Positions 11,204 through 20,386 of a stretch of DNA of 64,000 nt are shown here, piece after piece. Both the position numbers and the translations under genes were made by a program. Origin of the DNA: Streptomyces inhibens (GTDB lineage: Bacteria; Actinomycetota; Actinomycetes; Streptomycetales; Streptomycetaceae); contig NZ_QUAC01000074.1 of assembly GCF_003389455.1 (NCBI RefSeq), forward strand, positions 1 through 64,000, written 5' to 3'. Below the pieces are notes generated by a model. That model did not search any database and was not told where the DNA came from. It saw nothing but the letters and a program-made list of their open reading frames with translations. Numbering within the stretch: position 1 is the stretch's first letter; each line of letters starts with the position of its first letter.

Positions 11204-12367
11204 ATGGGTGTGGCTACCGGACCGGCTGCCGCGGCGCGGACCGCTGGGCGGCGGCGTGCGTTGGTGGTGGTGCTGATGTTGCTGGCCGTGCAGCTGGTGT
11301 CGCTGGCCAGGCCGGCGTACGCCTGTGGCTGCGGTGCGATGGTGCACGACCCGAAGACCATCATGGCGGTGCACCGGGAGACCTCGGTGGTGCGCTGGGA
11401 CGGGAAGACCGAGCAGATCGTGATGAGCCTGACGGTGGACGGCACCGCCCCCGACGCCGCCTGGATCATGCCCGTACCGCACCGGGCCACGGTGAAGCTG
11501 GGCGACCCCGAGCTGTTCGACCGGCTCACCTCGCTGACCGCGCCGGCCGTCGAGCAGCGCCACTACTTCTGGCCCCGGAGCGGCGACTGGCCGTTCAAGC
11601 ACACCTCGGACGGCGCCGCGGCCCCGCCTCCCGCCGCCGAGCGCCCCGGAGTCGGGGTGGTCGGCCGCGAGCGCCTGGGTCCCTTCGATGTCGCCCGGCT
11701 GACCGCCACCGATCCCGCGGCGCTCCGCAACTGGCTGAAGGCGAACGGATTTCAGCTGCCCGCGTCGCTGGCGGCCGAGCTCCGTCCGTATGTGGCACAG
11801 CGATGGGAGTACGTGGCGATCCGGCTCGCCCCCGCCGGGGCCGACCACCGTCTGACAGGCACCCTCGATCCACTGCGGCTGTCCTTCGCCAGCGACCGGC
11901 TCGTCTACCCCATGCGGCTCTCCCGCCTCGCCAAGACGCCGCAGTCGCTGGGGCTTTACGTCCTCGCAGCGCACCGGATGGAGCCGCGCGGCGCGATCGG
12001 CGGGGCCCGGCCCGAGGTCTTCTTCGCGGGCCGGATCCACCCCGAGGGGGCGTTGCGCGACCTCGACGACACCAACGGCGGCAAGGGCACCGGCAGCACC
12101 TTCCTGACCGCCATCGATCAGAGCTTCCCGCAGCCCCAACACATCACCGGTGACCACGAATTGCTCCGCGCCCCCGAGGACACCCCCTTCCGGCGCGTCA
12201 CCTACACGTACTCGCTGCTGGTGGTGGGCGGTGTCCCGGTCTGGGTGCTGACGGTCGGCGGGACGCTGCTGCTCCTGGCGGTGGCGGCCGCGCTGGTGAT
12301 CGGGCTGCACCGGCGCCGTCCCGTGACGCCGCCGGCCGCGGTGCGGGTGCCACCGCCGCTGACGTAA
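11204..12367 (+). CDS. DUF2330 domain-containing secreted/membrane protein
   Basis: A 387-residue protein with an N-terminal signal (RRRALVVVLMLLAVQLVSLARPAYA) followed directly by CGCGAMV, the conserved start of DUF2330 domains, and a C-terminal membrane helix (VWVLTVGGTLLLLAVAAALVIGL) with a short basic tail. It therefore has type I topology with a large extracytoplasmic domain. The function of the family is unknown. It appears monocistronic and converges with the AraC gene downstream. Confidence 0.85.
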   Translation: MGVATGPAAAARTAGRRRALVVVLMLLAVQLVSLARPAYACGCGAMVHDPKTIMAVHRETSVVRWDGKTEQIVMSLTVDGTAPDAAWIMPVPHRATVKLGDPELFDRLTSLTAPAVEQRHYFWPRSGDWPFKHTSDGAAAPPPAAERPGVGVVGRERLGPFDVARLTATDPAALRNWLKANGFQLPASLAAELRPYVAQRWEYVAIRLAPAGADHRLTGTLDPLRLSFASDRLVYPMRLSRLAKTPQSLGLYVLAAHRMEPRGAIGGARPEVFFAGRIHPEGALRDLDDTNGGKGTGSTFLTAIDQSFPQPQHITGDHELLRAPEDTPFRRVTYTYSLLVVGGVPVWVLTVGGTLLLLAVAAALVIGLHRRRPVTPPAAVRVPPPLT

Positions 12368-12398
12368 CGGGGCCAACGGGCCAACGGGGCCGGCAGCT

Positions 12399-13250
12399 TC
12401 AGATCCGCGCGCCGGCCCGGCGGAAAGCGCCCGGGGTGACGCCGAAACAGCGGACGAACCAGCGGTGGAAGTGCGCCTGGTCGGCGAAGCCGGCCTCGGT
12501 GGCCGCCTCGGCGGTGGGGCGGCCGTCGATGAGCAGCGTGCGGGCGCGCCGCAGTCGCAGCAGCCGCTGGAAGTCGCTGGGTGCCATGCCGTACTCGGCC
12601 CGGAACGCCCGGTAGAGCGCAAAACGGCTGCAGCCGGCGGCGTCGGCGAGGTCCTGGGCGGTCAGCGGCCGGTCGTAGGCCGCCGTGAGCAGATCGCGGG
12701 CCCGCCGGGCCGCCCGGGTCTGCGCGCCCACGGGCAGTTCGCGCGGCCCGGCGGTCGCGGCGCCCCGGGAGGCGTTGCGGCGCACCATGGCCTCGACGGC
12801 CGCGGTGAGCCGCTCCTCCCGTACGAGAGGGTCCGCGGCGCCGACGAGCGCCGGGTGCAGCCGGCGAAGGGCGCGGGCCAGCACCGGATCGTCGACCACC
12901 GGGCGGTCGAAGAGCGGCATGACGCCGCGGCCGTCGGTGACATCGTCGAGGACGGCGCGTACGACGTCGGGGCCGATGTGCATGATCCGGTAGGTGAAGC
13001 CGAGTTCGACGGCCGACTCCCCGTCGTGCGGGTCGTCCGGATTGAACGCCATCACCATGCCGGCGGCGCTGGTGTGGCCCGCGCCCCGGCAGGTGAAGCG
13101 CTGCGCACCGGTCTCGGTCACGGCGAAGGAGTAGGCGTCATGACTGTGCGGGTGGAAGACATGGCGGACGAAGTGCGCATGCATCGCTTCCAGGGGCCGG
13201 TCCGGGTCGCGCCAGTACCGCGCCCAGTCCCCGTCCTGCTGCCGGCTCAT
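12399..13250 (-). CDS. AraC family transcriptional regulator
   Basis: A 283-residue protein with an N-terminal cupin-type sensor (HPHSHDAYSFAVTETG) and a C-terminal AraC double helix-turn-helix (residues about 180-280) including AEAATEAGFADQAHFHRWFV and the closing motif GVTPGAFRR. ATG 13250 is taken because the upstream extension (MRGVSSAIR...) would run into the divergent promoter. It is divergent from a DUF2000 gene, which it probably controls; such AraC-DUF2000 pairs recur in actinomycetes. Confidence 0.88.
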   Translation of the reverse strand: MSRQQDGDWARYWRDPDRPLEAMHAHFVRHVFHPHSHDAYSFAVTETGAQRFTCRGAGHTSAAGMVMAFNPDDPHDGESAVELGFTYRIMHIGPDVVRAVLDDVTDGRGVMPLFDRPVVDDPVLARALRRLHPALVGAADPLVREERLTAAVEAMVRRNASRGAATAGPRELPVGAQTRAARRARDLLTAAYDRPLTAQDLADAAGCSRFALYRAFRAEYGMAPSDFQRLLRLRRARTLLIDGRPTAEAATEAGFADQAHFHRWFVRCFGVTPGAFRRAGARI

Positions 13251-13317
13251 CGTTCCAGTCTGCCGCGCCGCACCAGCGTTCAAGACCGCGGTCCGTATGG
13301 CGGACGAGACTCCCCGC

Positions 13318-13860
13318 ATGACGACGACTTCTTCCGACTCCCCTGCTGCTCACGCTGCTTCATCCGCCAGCTCTGCCACCTCCGCCACCCCCGCCTCCGC
13401 CGCCTCACCCCGGCTTTCCGCGCCCTCCGGATCCTCCACATCCTCCGCGCTCCGATTCGACACCAAGATCGCCGTGATCGTCCGGGACGATCTCGCCGTC
13501 TGGCAGAAGCTGAATGTCACCGCCTTTCTCGCCGGCGGCATCGCGCACGCCTCCGACGACATCATGGGCAAGCGCTACGAGGACGCCTCCGGGCAGGACT
13601 ACCTCGCGCTGTTCCGGGAGCCGGTGCTGTGCTTCACCGCCGATGCCGGGTCGCTGGCCCGTACGCACGCCCGTGCGCTCAGCCGCGCCGTACCGACCGC
13701 GCTGTACACCGCCGACATGTTCACGACGGGCAACGACGACGACAACCGGGCGGCGGTGCGCGCGGTGGCCGGCGACGCCCTCGATCTGGTGGGACTTGCC
13801 GTCTACGGGCCGCGCGGCATCGTCGACAAGATCACCAAGGGGCTGAAACTGCACGGATGA
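13318..13860 (+). CDS. DUF2000 family protein
   Basis: A protein of about 180 residues: a Ser/Ala/Thr-rich, low-complexity N-terminus of some 40 residues, then a DUF2000 domain starting at FDTKIAVIVRDDL, which has a peptidyl-tRNA hydrolase II-like fold in known members. Two in-frame ATGs (13297, 13318) are possible and neither has a strong Shine-Dalgarno. It is divergent from the AraC gene. The biochemical role is unknown. Confidence 0.83.
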   Translation: MTTTSSDSPAAHAASSASSATSATPASAASPRLSAPSGSSTSSALRFDTKIAVIVRDDLAVWQKLNVTAFLAGGIAHASDDIMGKRYEDASGQDYLALFREPVLCFTADAGSLARTHARALSRAVPTALYTADMFTTGNDDDNRAAVRAVAGDALDLVGLAVYGPRGIVDKITKGLKLHG

Positions 13861-13919
13861 CACCCGGGGGCCGGGCCCTGATCTGCGTCCGTTGAGGGCC
13901 GTGCGGCACGATGGGCGGT

Positions 13920-14249
13920 ATGAGCATCGTGAAGATCAACGTTCTGACCGTGCCCGCCGAGCAGCGTGAGGTCCTGGAGAAGCGCTTCGCGGCGCGCGCC
14001 GGCACCGTGGACTCCTCGGACGGCTTCGAGTGGTTCGAGCTGCTGCGCCCTGTGGAGGGCACCGACCAGTACCTCGTCTACACCCGCTGGCGGGATGAGG
14101 CCTCGTTCCAGGCCTGGATGGAGGGCCCGATGAAGGCCGCGCACCAGGGTGGCGGCGCCGAGGGCGGCGAGCGGCCCAAGCCCGCCGCGTCCGGTTCCAC
14201 CCTGTGGTCCTTCGAAGTGGTGCAGCAGGCGGGGCCGAAGCAGGGCTGA
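13920..14249 (+). CDS. Antibiotic biosynthesis monooxygenase (ABM)-fold protein
   Basis: A 109-residue protein with the short dimeric alpha/beta ABM fold: MSIVKINVLTVP strand, helix with LEKRFAARAG, then GFEWFELLRPV and YLVYTRWRDEASFQAWM. The latter (Y-x-x-x-x-W, FxxW) is typical of the heme-degrading or quinol monooxygenase-like group. Both in-frame ATGs (13911, 13920) are close; 13920 gives the canonical N-terminus. The substrate is unknown. Confidence 0.85.
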   Translation: MSIVKINVLTVPAEQREVLEKRFAARAGTVDSSDGFEWFELLRPVEGTDQYLVYTRWRDEASFQAWMEGPMKAAHQGGGAEGGERPKPAASGSTLWSFEVVQQAGPKQG

Positions 14250-14353
14250 TCGCCCCCGGCGGCGTCCTCGTGTCCCGGCGTCAGGGCGTCAGGGCGTCTC
14301 GTGGCACGCAAATCCCTTGCGTGCCACGCCGTCCCGGGCGCAACAATGACGCC

Positions 14354-14887
14354 ATGAGTGACGCCGCCACCCTCCGTCTCCCCTGGGCCGTCGCCGCGCA
14401 ACCGGTCGACTCACCGGAGGCCCGGGCCCTGCTGCGCGAGTACTACACCGAGGTGGCGGACCGCTACTTCGAGCTGTACGAGGGGCGCCGCTCGACACCG
14501 GAGGAGATCGACGAGGGGCTGGCGGAGTACCCCAGCGCCGATCTGACGCCGCCCCACGGCGTTCTGCTGGTCGCCCGTCACGGTGATGCCGTGGCGGGCT
14601 GCGCCGGAGTGCGGCTGCTGGACGCGCGCACCGCCGAGCTCAAGCAGCTGTTCGTACGTCCCGCCAAGCGCGGCCTGGGCGGCGCGGGCGGGCTCCTCAC
14701 GGCCACCGAGAGGGTCGCGGTGCAGCTGGGCGCCGAGCGGATCCGGCTGGACACCCGGCTGGACCTGGTGGAGGCCATCGCGCTCTACAGGCGGCACGGT
14801 TTCGTCGAGATCGCTCCGTACCACGACGACAACTACGCGGAGATCTTCTTCGAGAAGCGGCTGGACGGGGAACCGTGGGCCGACTAG
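14354..14887 (+). CDS. GNAT family N-acetyltransferase
   Basis: A 177-residue protein with the GNAT core: LLVARHGDAVAGCAGVRLLD strand pair, AELKQLFVRPAKRGLGGAGG as the acetyl-CoA pyrophosphate loop, and ALYRRHGFVEI near the end. It transfers an acetyl group to an amine, but the substrate cannot be read from sequence. It converges with the MFS-MarR gene 24 bases downstream. Confidence 0.87.
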   Translation: MSDAATLRLPWAVAAQPVDSPEARALLREYYTEVADRYFELYEGRRSTPEEIDEGLAEYPSADLTPPHGVLLVARHGDAVAGCAGVRLLDARTAELKQLFVRPAKRGLGGAGGLLTATERVAVQLGAERIRLDTRLDLVEAIALYRRHGFVEIAPYHDDNYAEIFFEKRLDGEPWAD

Positions 14888-14911
14888 CGGCCAACCAGGC
14901 GTCGGCCGGGC

Positions 14912-16990
14912 TCACTTCGCGAGGTCGGGCGGCCGCGGTGTGGGCGGATGGGTGCGCGGCAGCGGTGGCCGGGCATCTCCGTTGTGCGGTTCCTCCGCGT
15001 CCGAACCGCACAGCTCCGCGGTCAGCTCCTGCACGAGCTCGGTGAGGTCGGTGGGCCGGTCCTTGGTCCACCAGTCGCCCAGCATCTGCGCGAGCGACTG
15101 CTGACGGGCCGCCGAGAGCCGGTCGGCGACCTCCCGTCCGCGGTCGGTGAGCAGCAGCAACAGCCCTTCGCGGGTGGCGAGCCCGCGCTCCTCGATCTGG
15201 CGGACGCTCTCGGAGATCACGCCGAGCGGCACGGTGCTGCGCTCGGCGAGCAGCCCCGGTTCCACCGAGCCGTAGCGATGGATGCGCAGAATCACCCAGC
15301 TGGCGGCCGGTTTGAGGTCCAGGCCGGCCCGTGCGGTGATCTTCTCGTAGATGTGTTTACGGCCCTCCATGCTGCCGAGTTTGGACAGCGCGCGGGCGCA
15401 CTCGTCGCGGGAGGAGCGCTCGACGGGGTTGGAGGAGAGCACCTCGCTGGTGTCGGGGGCGGTCACGCTGCTGCGCAGCGGCTCCTCCTTGAGGAACCAG
15501 GCCAGCGCGAAGGCGACCAGGACGAGCGGGACGGCGTAGAGGAAGACATCGGTGATCGAGACGGCGTAGGCGTTCAGCACACCGGCCGCCTGCCGGGCCG
15601 GCAGCTGCGCGACGATCCGCGGATCCTCGGCGATCTTCGACGGGCCGACGCCGGGCGGCAGTTGCACTCCGGCGACCGCGTCCGCGATGCGTGGACGGAG
15701 ATTGTTGGTGAAGATCGTGCCGAAGATGGAGACGCCGAACGAGGCGCCGATGGAGCGGAAGAAGGTGGCTCCGGACGTGGCGACGCCCAGGTCCTGGTAC
15801 CCGACGGCGTTCTGCACGATGAGCACCAGTACCTGCATGACCAGGCCGAGCCCGAAGCCGAAGACGAAGAAGTAGGCGCTCATCTCGGCGACGCTGCTGG
15901 ACGGGTCGAGCTGGTGCAGAAGCAGCAGACCGAGGGCCACTACGGCGGTGCCGGCGATCGGGAAGACCTTGTAGTGGCCGGTGCGGCTGACGATCTGCCC
16001 CGAGCCGGTGGAGGCCAGCAGCATGCCGAACACCATCGGCAGCATGTGCACACCGGACAGGGTCGGCGTCACACCCTGTACGACCTGGAGGAACGTCGGC
16101 AGGTACGTCATCGAGCCGAACATCGCGAAGCCGACGACGAAGCCGATGACGGCGGTGAGGGTGAAGGTGCGCAGCCGGAACAGGCGCAGCGGAATCACGG
16201 GTTCGGCGGCCCGGCGCTCGATGAGGACGAACGCACCGAGCAGTACGACGCCGAGCGCGCCGAAGCCGATGATCTGCCAGGAGCCCCAGGCGAAGGTGAC
16301 GCCGCCGAGCGAGGTCATCAGGACGAAGCAGGCGGCGACCGCGGCGATCACGACGGTGCCCAGGTAGTCGATCCGGTGCGGGGTGCGGCGGCGCGGGATG
16401 TGCAGCACCGCGGCGATGACGGCGAGCGCGATCACGCCGATGGGGAGGTTGATGTAGAACACCCAACGCCAGCTGAGATGGTCCACGAACAGCCCGCCGA
16501 GCAGCGGCCCGAGGACGCTCGACCCGCCGAAGACGGCACCGAACAGGCCCTGGTACTTGCCGCGTTCGCGGGGCGGCACGATGTCGCCGACGATCGCCAT
16601 CGACAGCACGATCAGACCGCCACCGCCCAGCCCCTGGAGGGCGCGGAAGGCGATCAGCTGGCCCATGTCCTGGGCGATGCCGCACAGCACGGAGCCGATC
16701 AGGAAGATCACGATGGCGGTCTGGAAGAGCCTCTTGCGGCCGTACTGGTCGCCGAGCTTGCCCCACAGGGGCGTCGCGGCCGTCGAGGCCAGGAGGTAGG
16801 CGGTGACCACCCAGGAGAGGTGGTCGAGGCCGCCGAGATCGCTGACGATCGTGGGCAGCGCGGTGGCGACGATGGTCTGGTCGAGCGCCGCGATGAGCAG
16901 GCCGAGCAACAGCGCGCCGATCGCGACGAGGACGGTCCGCCGGGACCGGCTCTCGCCGGGGACGGCAGGAGCGCTGGTCTCCTGCGCCAT
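14912..16990 (-). CDS. DHA2-type multidrug efflux MFS transporter fused to a C-terminal MarR-like domain
   Basis: A 692-residue protein. Residues about 20-525 form a 14-TM drug:H+ antiporter-2 with motif [15 protein letters not shown] and motif C-like GPLLGG. A linker leads to a winged-helix region (about 550-660): [20 protein letters not shown], a recognition-helix zone, and a wing with [16 protein letters not shown], which resembles MarR proteins. The tail is Pro-rich. AGGGAG lies about 7 bases before ATG 16990, better than the upstream ATG 17020. The fusion would tether a DNA-binding or ligand-sensing domain to the pump. Related fused pumps occur in Streptomyces; the role of the appended domain is unproven. 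Confidence 0.87.
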   Translation of the reverse strand: MAQETSAPAVPGESRSRRTVLVAIGALLLGLLIAALDQTIVATALPTIVSDLGGLDHLSWVVTAYLLASTAATPLWGKLGDQYGRKRLFQTAIVIFLIGSVLCGIAQDMGQLIAFRALQGLGGGGLIVLSMAIVGDIVPPRERGKYQGLFGAVFGGSSVLGPLLGGLFVDHLSWRWVFYINLPIGVIALAVIAAVLHIPRRRTPHRIDYLGTVVIAAVAACFVLMTSLGGVTFAWGSWQIIGFGALGVVLLGAFVLIERRAAEPVIPLRLFRLRTFTLTAVIGFVVGFAMFGSMTYLPTFLQVVQGVTPTLSGVHMLPMVFGMLLASTGSGQIVSRTGHYKVFPIAGTAVVALGLLLLHQLDPSSSVAEMSAYFFVFGFGLGLVMQVLVLIVQNAVGYQDLGVATSGATFFRSIGASFGVSIFGTIFTNNLRPRIADAVAGVQLPPGVGPSKIAEDPRIVAQLPARQAAGVLNAYAVSITDVFLYAVPLVLVAFALAWFLKEEPLRSSVTAPDTSEVLSSNPVERSSRDECARALSKLGSMEGRKHIYEKITARAGLDLKPAASWVILRIHRYGSVEPGLLAERSTVPLGVISESVRQIEERGLATREGLLLLLTDRGREVADRLSAARQQSLAQMLGDWWTKDRPTDLTELVQELTAELCGSDAEEPHNGDARPPLPRTHPPTPRPPDLAK

Positions 16991-17234
16991 GAGCGTCTCC
17001 CTCGGTTCCGGAGTGTCCATTGCGGTGCCGGGCCTTCCCCATAGGGAGGCCCTTCGGATTTATTCCATCCTGGGCGTTTCCACCGGATATGGCCCGCCGA
17101 GCGACGATCGGCATCCGCGGTCACACACGGGACACCTGGGGTATGCCGGGCGGATGTCCTTGAGCGCCTGCGCGGACGGGCGGGGCGTCTGGATAATCGC
17201 TGCCTGTTCGAGGCCTCCAGGGAGGGGACCACTC

Positions 17235-18338
17235 GTGACGGCATTACCGACATGCCCGCACTGCTTCGCCCCCGTACGCGGCGACGGCCGGCCGACCTGT
17301 CTGTGTGCGGCGGTCGATGCGGACGACTTTGATCCGCTGCGCATACGGCCGTACGTGTCACTGCCCGACGAGGACGGGGGCGGGGGCGGGGACGAAGGCG
17401 CCGGGGGCGATGCCGGCGCGGCGGGCGGGGCGGGCGATACCCGCACCGGACGAGGCGATCGGCTGGACGACTTACCCGGGGTGGACGCGGCGGTGCACAT
17501 CGCCGCCGGTGCGGCCGACGGTCCGTTCTCCGCCGCTGACACGTCGCCCGGCGCCGCCGATCCGCCGATCGCCGCCGATTCGTCGTTCGCCGCCGATCCG
17601 TCGTTCGCCACCGATCCGTTGTTCCTCGCCGCCTCCGGTGATGAGCCCCTGATGCCCCGAGTGCGCCGCGGCTCCGGCCCGACCTCCAGGACCGTCAGTT
17701 CGGCCGCCGAGGAGCCGGCCGCCCTCGCCTCCGCCCCCGCTCCCCGCCGTAAGCGCTCTCTTCCGGCCGTCCTGGTGGCCGCCGGGGCGGCAGTGGCCGC
17801 CGCCGCGGTCCTGATCAGCACCGATGCCCTGTCCGGCGGCAGGCAGGACCGTGCGGCCCCACCCGACCGCGGCACGGCCTCCCCCACCGCCGCCTTCCCC
17901 ACCAGTGGCGACACCGCCCCCACCCGGACCGGCGCCCCCGCGTCGCCCTCCGCACCCCGCTCACCGTCGTCGGGCGCGACCGGCATCGACGCCCCCAAGG
18001 CCACCGTGAAGCTCTACCGGACCGCGGCGCCGCCTCCCCCCGCCCCCACCCAGGCGTCCGGCAGCGTCACGGCCTCCCCCAGCGCCCCCGGCCCCAGCGC
18101 GCCACCCACCGGCCCGATCGTGCTGCGCGAGGGATCGAGCGGCCCGGAGGTGGTGGAGCTGCAGGGGCGGCTGCGGCAGTTGGCGCTGTACCCGGGCACG
18201 GACGACGGCCGCTACGACGCGGACGTACGGGGCGCCGTGTCGCGCTACCAGCAGGCCTACGGGGTGCAGGGCGACCCGGACGGTGTCTACGGAGCGCAGA
18301 CCCGAGCTTCTCTGGAGTCGCGCACGCGGGAGCCGTAG
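17235..18338 (+). CDS. Membrane protein with N-terminal zinc-ribbon-like motif and C-terminal peptidoglycan-binding domain
   Basis: A 367-residue protein starting at GTG 17235 (GGAGGGGA at about 17221-17228). The N-terminus has CPHCFAPVRGDGRPTCLC, a CxxC...CxC zinc-ribbon-like site facing the cytoplasm. Then come a Gly/Asp-rich linker, Ala/Asp/Ser/Phe repeats (SFAADPSFATDPLF), one membrane segment (LPAVLVAAGAAVAAAAVLIS), a long Pro/Ser/Thr-rich stalk, and a C-terminal PG_binding_1 domain (GSSGPEVVELQGRLRQLALY ... DGVYGAQTR). It should span the membrane with the peptidoglycan-binding end outside. Function is unknown, perhaps envelope sensing. Confidence 0.85.
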   Translation: MTALPTCPHCFAPVRGDGRPTCLCAAVDADDFDPLRIRPYVSLPDEDGGGGGDEGAGGDAGAAGGAGDTRTGRGDRLDDLPGVDAAVHIAAGAADGPFSAADTSPGAADPPIAADSSFAADPSFATDPLFLAASGDEPLMPRVRRGSGPTSRTVSSAAEEPAALASAPAPRRKRSLPAVLVAAGAAVAAAAVLISTDALSGGRQDRAAPPDRGTASPTAAFPTSGDTAPTRTGAPASPSAPRSPSSGATGIDAPKATVKLYRTAAPPPPAPTQASGSVTASPSAPGPSAPPTGPIVLREGSSGPEVVELQGRLRQLALYPGTDDGRYDADVRGAVSRYQQAYGVQGDPDGVYGAQTRASLESRTREP

Positions 18339-18541
18339 TTCACGGGTGGTGAACCACTGGCGTAGACGGGACGACGGGCCGTGGACCAGGTGGATAGAGG
18401 GGGCGACGGGCCGTGGATGACGGCTGTGGAAAGCGGGCCGTGGACCCTTCACAGGGCCCTTCACGGGAGCCTTCACCCGGCGCGTTGACCAGGCCCGGTT
18501 GTCGAGACCCGGAAGCGTTTTGTATCGTGAGCAAACAAAGT

Positions 18542-18577
18542 GGTTCCGCCCGCACTCCCTGACCGGCGGGCGGAACC
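18542..18577. terminator. Perfect 12-bp hairpin upstream of the HAD gene
   Basis: GGTTCCGCCCGC at 18542-18553 pairs exactly with 18566-18577 around a 12-base loop. It lies between the peptidoglycan-binding gene and the HAD gene, 65 bases before the HAD start. It could terminate the first transcript or structure the second leader. The preceding region (18372-18444) repeats cgacgggccgtgga two to three times. Confidence 0.6.
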
Positions 18578-18641
18578 GCCTTGTCCTTCCGCTCGTACGG
18601 TCCGCACCGTCCGTTCGCCCGTAGCGCTCAGGAGCCCGCCG

Positions 18642-19304
18642 ATGACGGCCACCACCACGCTCACCGCCCGCGCCCTGCTGCTGGACATGGACAGCACGAT
18701 CGTCAGCTCCGAGGCCGTCGTCGAGCGCTGCTGGCGCCGCTGGGCGGCCGAGCAGGGGCTGGATGCGGACGAGGCCCTCAAGGTCGTACACGGCCGGCAG
18801 GGCTGGGCCACGATGGCCGTGCTGCTCCCGGACCGCCCGATGGAACTCAACCTGGCGGACAACCGCCGGATGCTGGAGCAGGAGACCGCCGACGTGGACG
18901 GCGTGGTGCCGGTCCCCGGCGCGCCCGCCTTCATGGCCGCCCTCGCCGATCTGCCGCACGCCCTGGTGACCTCCGCCGACATCCCGCTCTCCGACGCCCG
19001 GATGGGCGCGGCCGGGCTGCCGATGCCCGCCGTACGGATCACCGCGGAGAGCGTGAGCGCCAGCAAGCCCGACCCCGAGGGCTTCCTCAAGGGCGCCGCC
19101 GAGCTGGGCTTCGCCCCCGAGGACTGCCTGGTCTTCGAGGACTCCGAGGCGGGCATCGAGGCAGGTCGGGCGGCAGGCATGCGGGTGGTCGGCGTGGGCG
19201 ACCGCGCCGCCGCGTCCGCGCCCACGGCGCAGGTACGCGACCTGACCCAGATCCGCGTCGAGCCGCTGGCGGACGGCACGATCGCCGTACACATCACGGG
19301 CTGA
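18642..19304 (+). CDS. HAD superfamily hydrolase (sugar-phosphate phosphatase-like)
   Basis: A 220-residue HAD subfamily IA enzyme: motif I LLLDMDSTIV (Asp nucleophile and general acid), motif II VTSAD, motif III Lys in ASKPDPEGF and motif IV VFEDSEAGIEAG. It resembles 2-deoxyglucose-6-phosphate and glycerol-3-phosphate phosphatases. Ser replaces the common Gly in DxDxT/S (DMDST). AGGAG precedes the ATG. The natural substrate is uncertain. Confidence 0.88.
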   Translation: MTATTTLTARALLLDMDSTIVSSEAVVERCWRRWAAEQGLDADEALKVVHGRQGWATMAVLLPDRPMELNLADNRRMLEQETADVDGVVPVPGAPAFMAALADLPHALVTSADIPLSDARMGAAGLPMPAVRITAESVSASKPDPEGFLKGAAELGFAPEDCLVFEDSEAGIEAGRAAGMRVVGVGDRAAASAPTAQVRDLTQIRVEPLADGTIAVHITG

Positions 19305-19316
19305 GGCAGCCGCCGG

Positions 19317-19375
19317 GGAGACTCCGGAAGACACCGAGGAGACTCCGGAAGACGCCGAGGAGCCTCCGGGGCAGG
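19317..19375. repeat. 21-bp tandem repeat after the HAD gene
   Basis: The unit ggagactccggaagacNccga begins at 19317 and 19338, with a partial third copy at 19359. It is just downstream of the HAD stop codon. Confidence 0.75.
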
Positions 19376-19464
19376 CGCGATCACGGCGCACGAAACGCGT
19401 TACGGCGCGTCGGCGCCCACCCAAGATCGCTTGACCTCAACCGCGCCTGAGGTTGCAGGATCGC

Positions 19465-19490
19465 TGCTGCCGGGCCACCGCCCGGCAGCA
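19465..19490 (+). terminator. Hairpin terminator between HAD and AtaL-like genes
   Basis: A perfect 11-bp stem (TGCTGCCGGGC / GCCCGGCAGCA) closes a CACC loop, 35 bases before the AtaL-like start. Confidence 0.7.
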
Positions 19491-19525
19491 CATCCGCCGC
19501 CCCACCCGCGCCCCTTGGAATCATC

Positions 19526-19993
19526 GTGATCCGCGTCGATGTCACCCTGCCCGTCAATGACCCCGCCGCACCGGATCAGCCGGCGCTGGACCGCGACCAG
19601 GTGTGGGCGGGCCTGCTGCGCAAGGCCGAGAACGCGGTGCCGTTCGTCCCCGGCATGGAGGCCTGCACCGTATTGGAGCGGGCCTCCGACGGGCTGGTCC
19701 GGGAGGTCGTCGTCAAGGGCGAGGCCATACGGGAGGACGTCACCTTCACCCCCAAGGAGCGGGTCTCCTTCTCCCGCGCCGACGACCGGGCCGCCTGGGT
19801 GATCCACAACGTGATCGGCGAGGACGCAGCCGGGGCGCTCACCCTCACCTTCATCGGCGAGATGACGGCGGGGCCGATGGCGGACGACGCCGGTGACCCG
19901 GATCCGGAGCGGAGGCGCGAAGCCCGTCCCCTCCGGGCGGCGGCGGTCGGGCGACGGAGGAGCAGCTGCGAAGCAATATGCGGCGCACGGTGA
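19526..19993 (+). CDS. AtaL-like (DUF1857, SRPBCC-fold) protein with frameshifted C-terminus
   Basis: Residues 1 to about 120 give a clean DUF1857/AtaL-like domain (VNDPAAPDQPALDRDQVWAG, LRKAENAVPFVPGMEAC, LTLTFIGEM), a START-type beta-barrel. After GDPDPERR the reading becomes Arg-rich and stops at 19993. The expected family C-terminus (EEQLRSNMRRTVSNTLDVIR) is present instead in another frame from about 19957 to the stop at 20058. A one- or two-base indel near 19885-19915 explains this. The gene may be a recent pseudogene, or there may be a sequencing error in the G/C-rich run. GTG 19526 and its neighbourhood set the start. Confidence 0.75.
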   Translation: MIRVDVTLPVNDPAAPDQPALDRDQVWAGLLRKAENAVPFVPGMEACTVLERASDGLVREVVVKGEAIREDVTFTPKERVSFSRADDRAAWVIHNVIGEDAAGALTLTFIGEMTAGPMADDAGDPDPERRREARPLRAAAVGRRRSSCEAICGAR

Positions 19994-20158
19994 GCAACAC
20001 CCTGGACGTCATCCGCCGCACGGCGGCCGGCGGGGCTGACGGCGAGGGGCGGACCTGACGGCAGGGGCGGGCCTGACAGCCGGGGGGGGGCAGGCCTGAC
20101 AGGGGGGCCGAGGGCGGACCTGACGCCGCACCCAAAAGCCGACACCGCCTCACTACAC

Positions 20159-20187
20159 CCGCCCACCCCCCGAAGGGGGGTGGGCGG
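20159..20187 (-). terminator. GC-rich hairpin, copy 2 of the dispersed 43-bp element
   Basis: This is the same 13-bp stem with a 3-base loop as at 25-53, within a 43-base exact match (20155-20197 versus 21-63). It lies about 200 bases beyond the end of the minus-strand GDT1 gene, mirroring copy 1 behind the thiolase. Confidence 0.55.
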
Positions 20188-20374
20188 CGGGGAAAAACCT
20201 GGGGGCGTGGGCGGCGGGGAAAAACCTGGGGGCCCAGGGGCGGCAGGGAAAAACCTGGGGGCCCAGGGGCGGCAGGGAGAAACCTCAGCCCCGGGCCGGC
20301 AGGGAGAAACCCACGCCCCGGGCCAGCAGGAAGAAACCCACGCCCCCGGACCGCCGGGAAAACCTGCCCCCAAG
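20188..20374. repeat. Array of about seven degenerate 27-29 bp units
   Basis: Units follow the pattern ggcggcRgggaaaaacctgggggccc and drift toward cggcagggagaaacccacgcccc along the array. They fill the interval between hairpin copy 2 and the 3' end of the minus-strand GDT1 gene. Nothing coding is apparent in 20059-20386. Confidence 0.85.
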
Positions 20375-20386
20375 ACTCACCTCACC

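Noticed and set aside
14948..17044. Very long open frames antisense to the efflux pump and many other genes
   Set aside because: They follow the high-GC third-position shadow of the real gene, lack family motifs and have skewed composition (Arg/Asp/Gln-rich).
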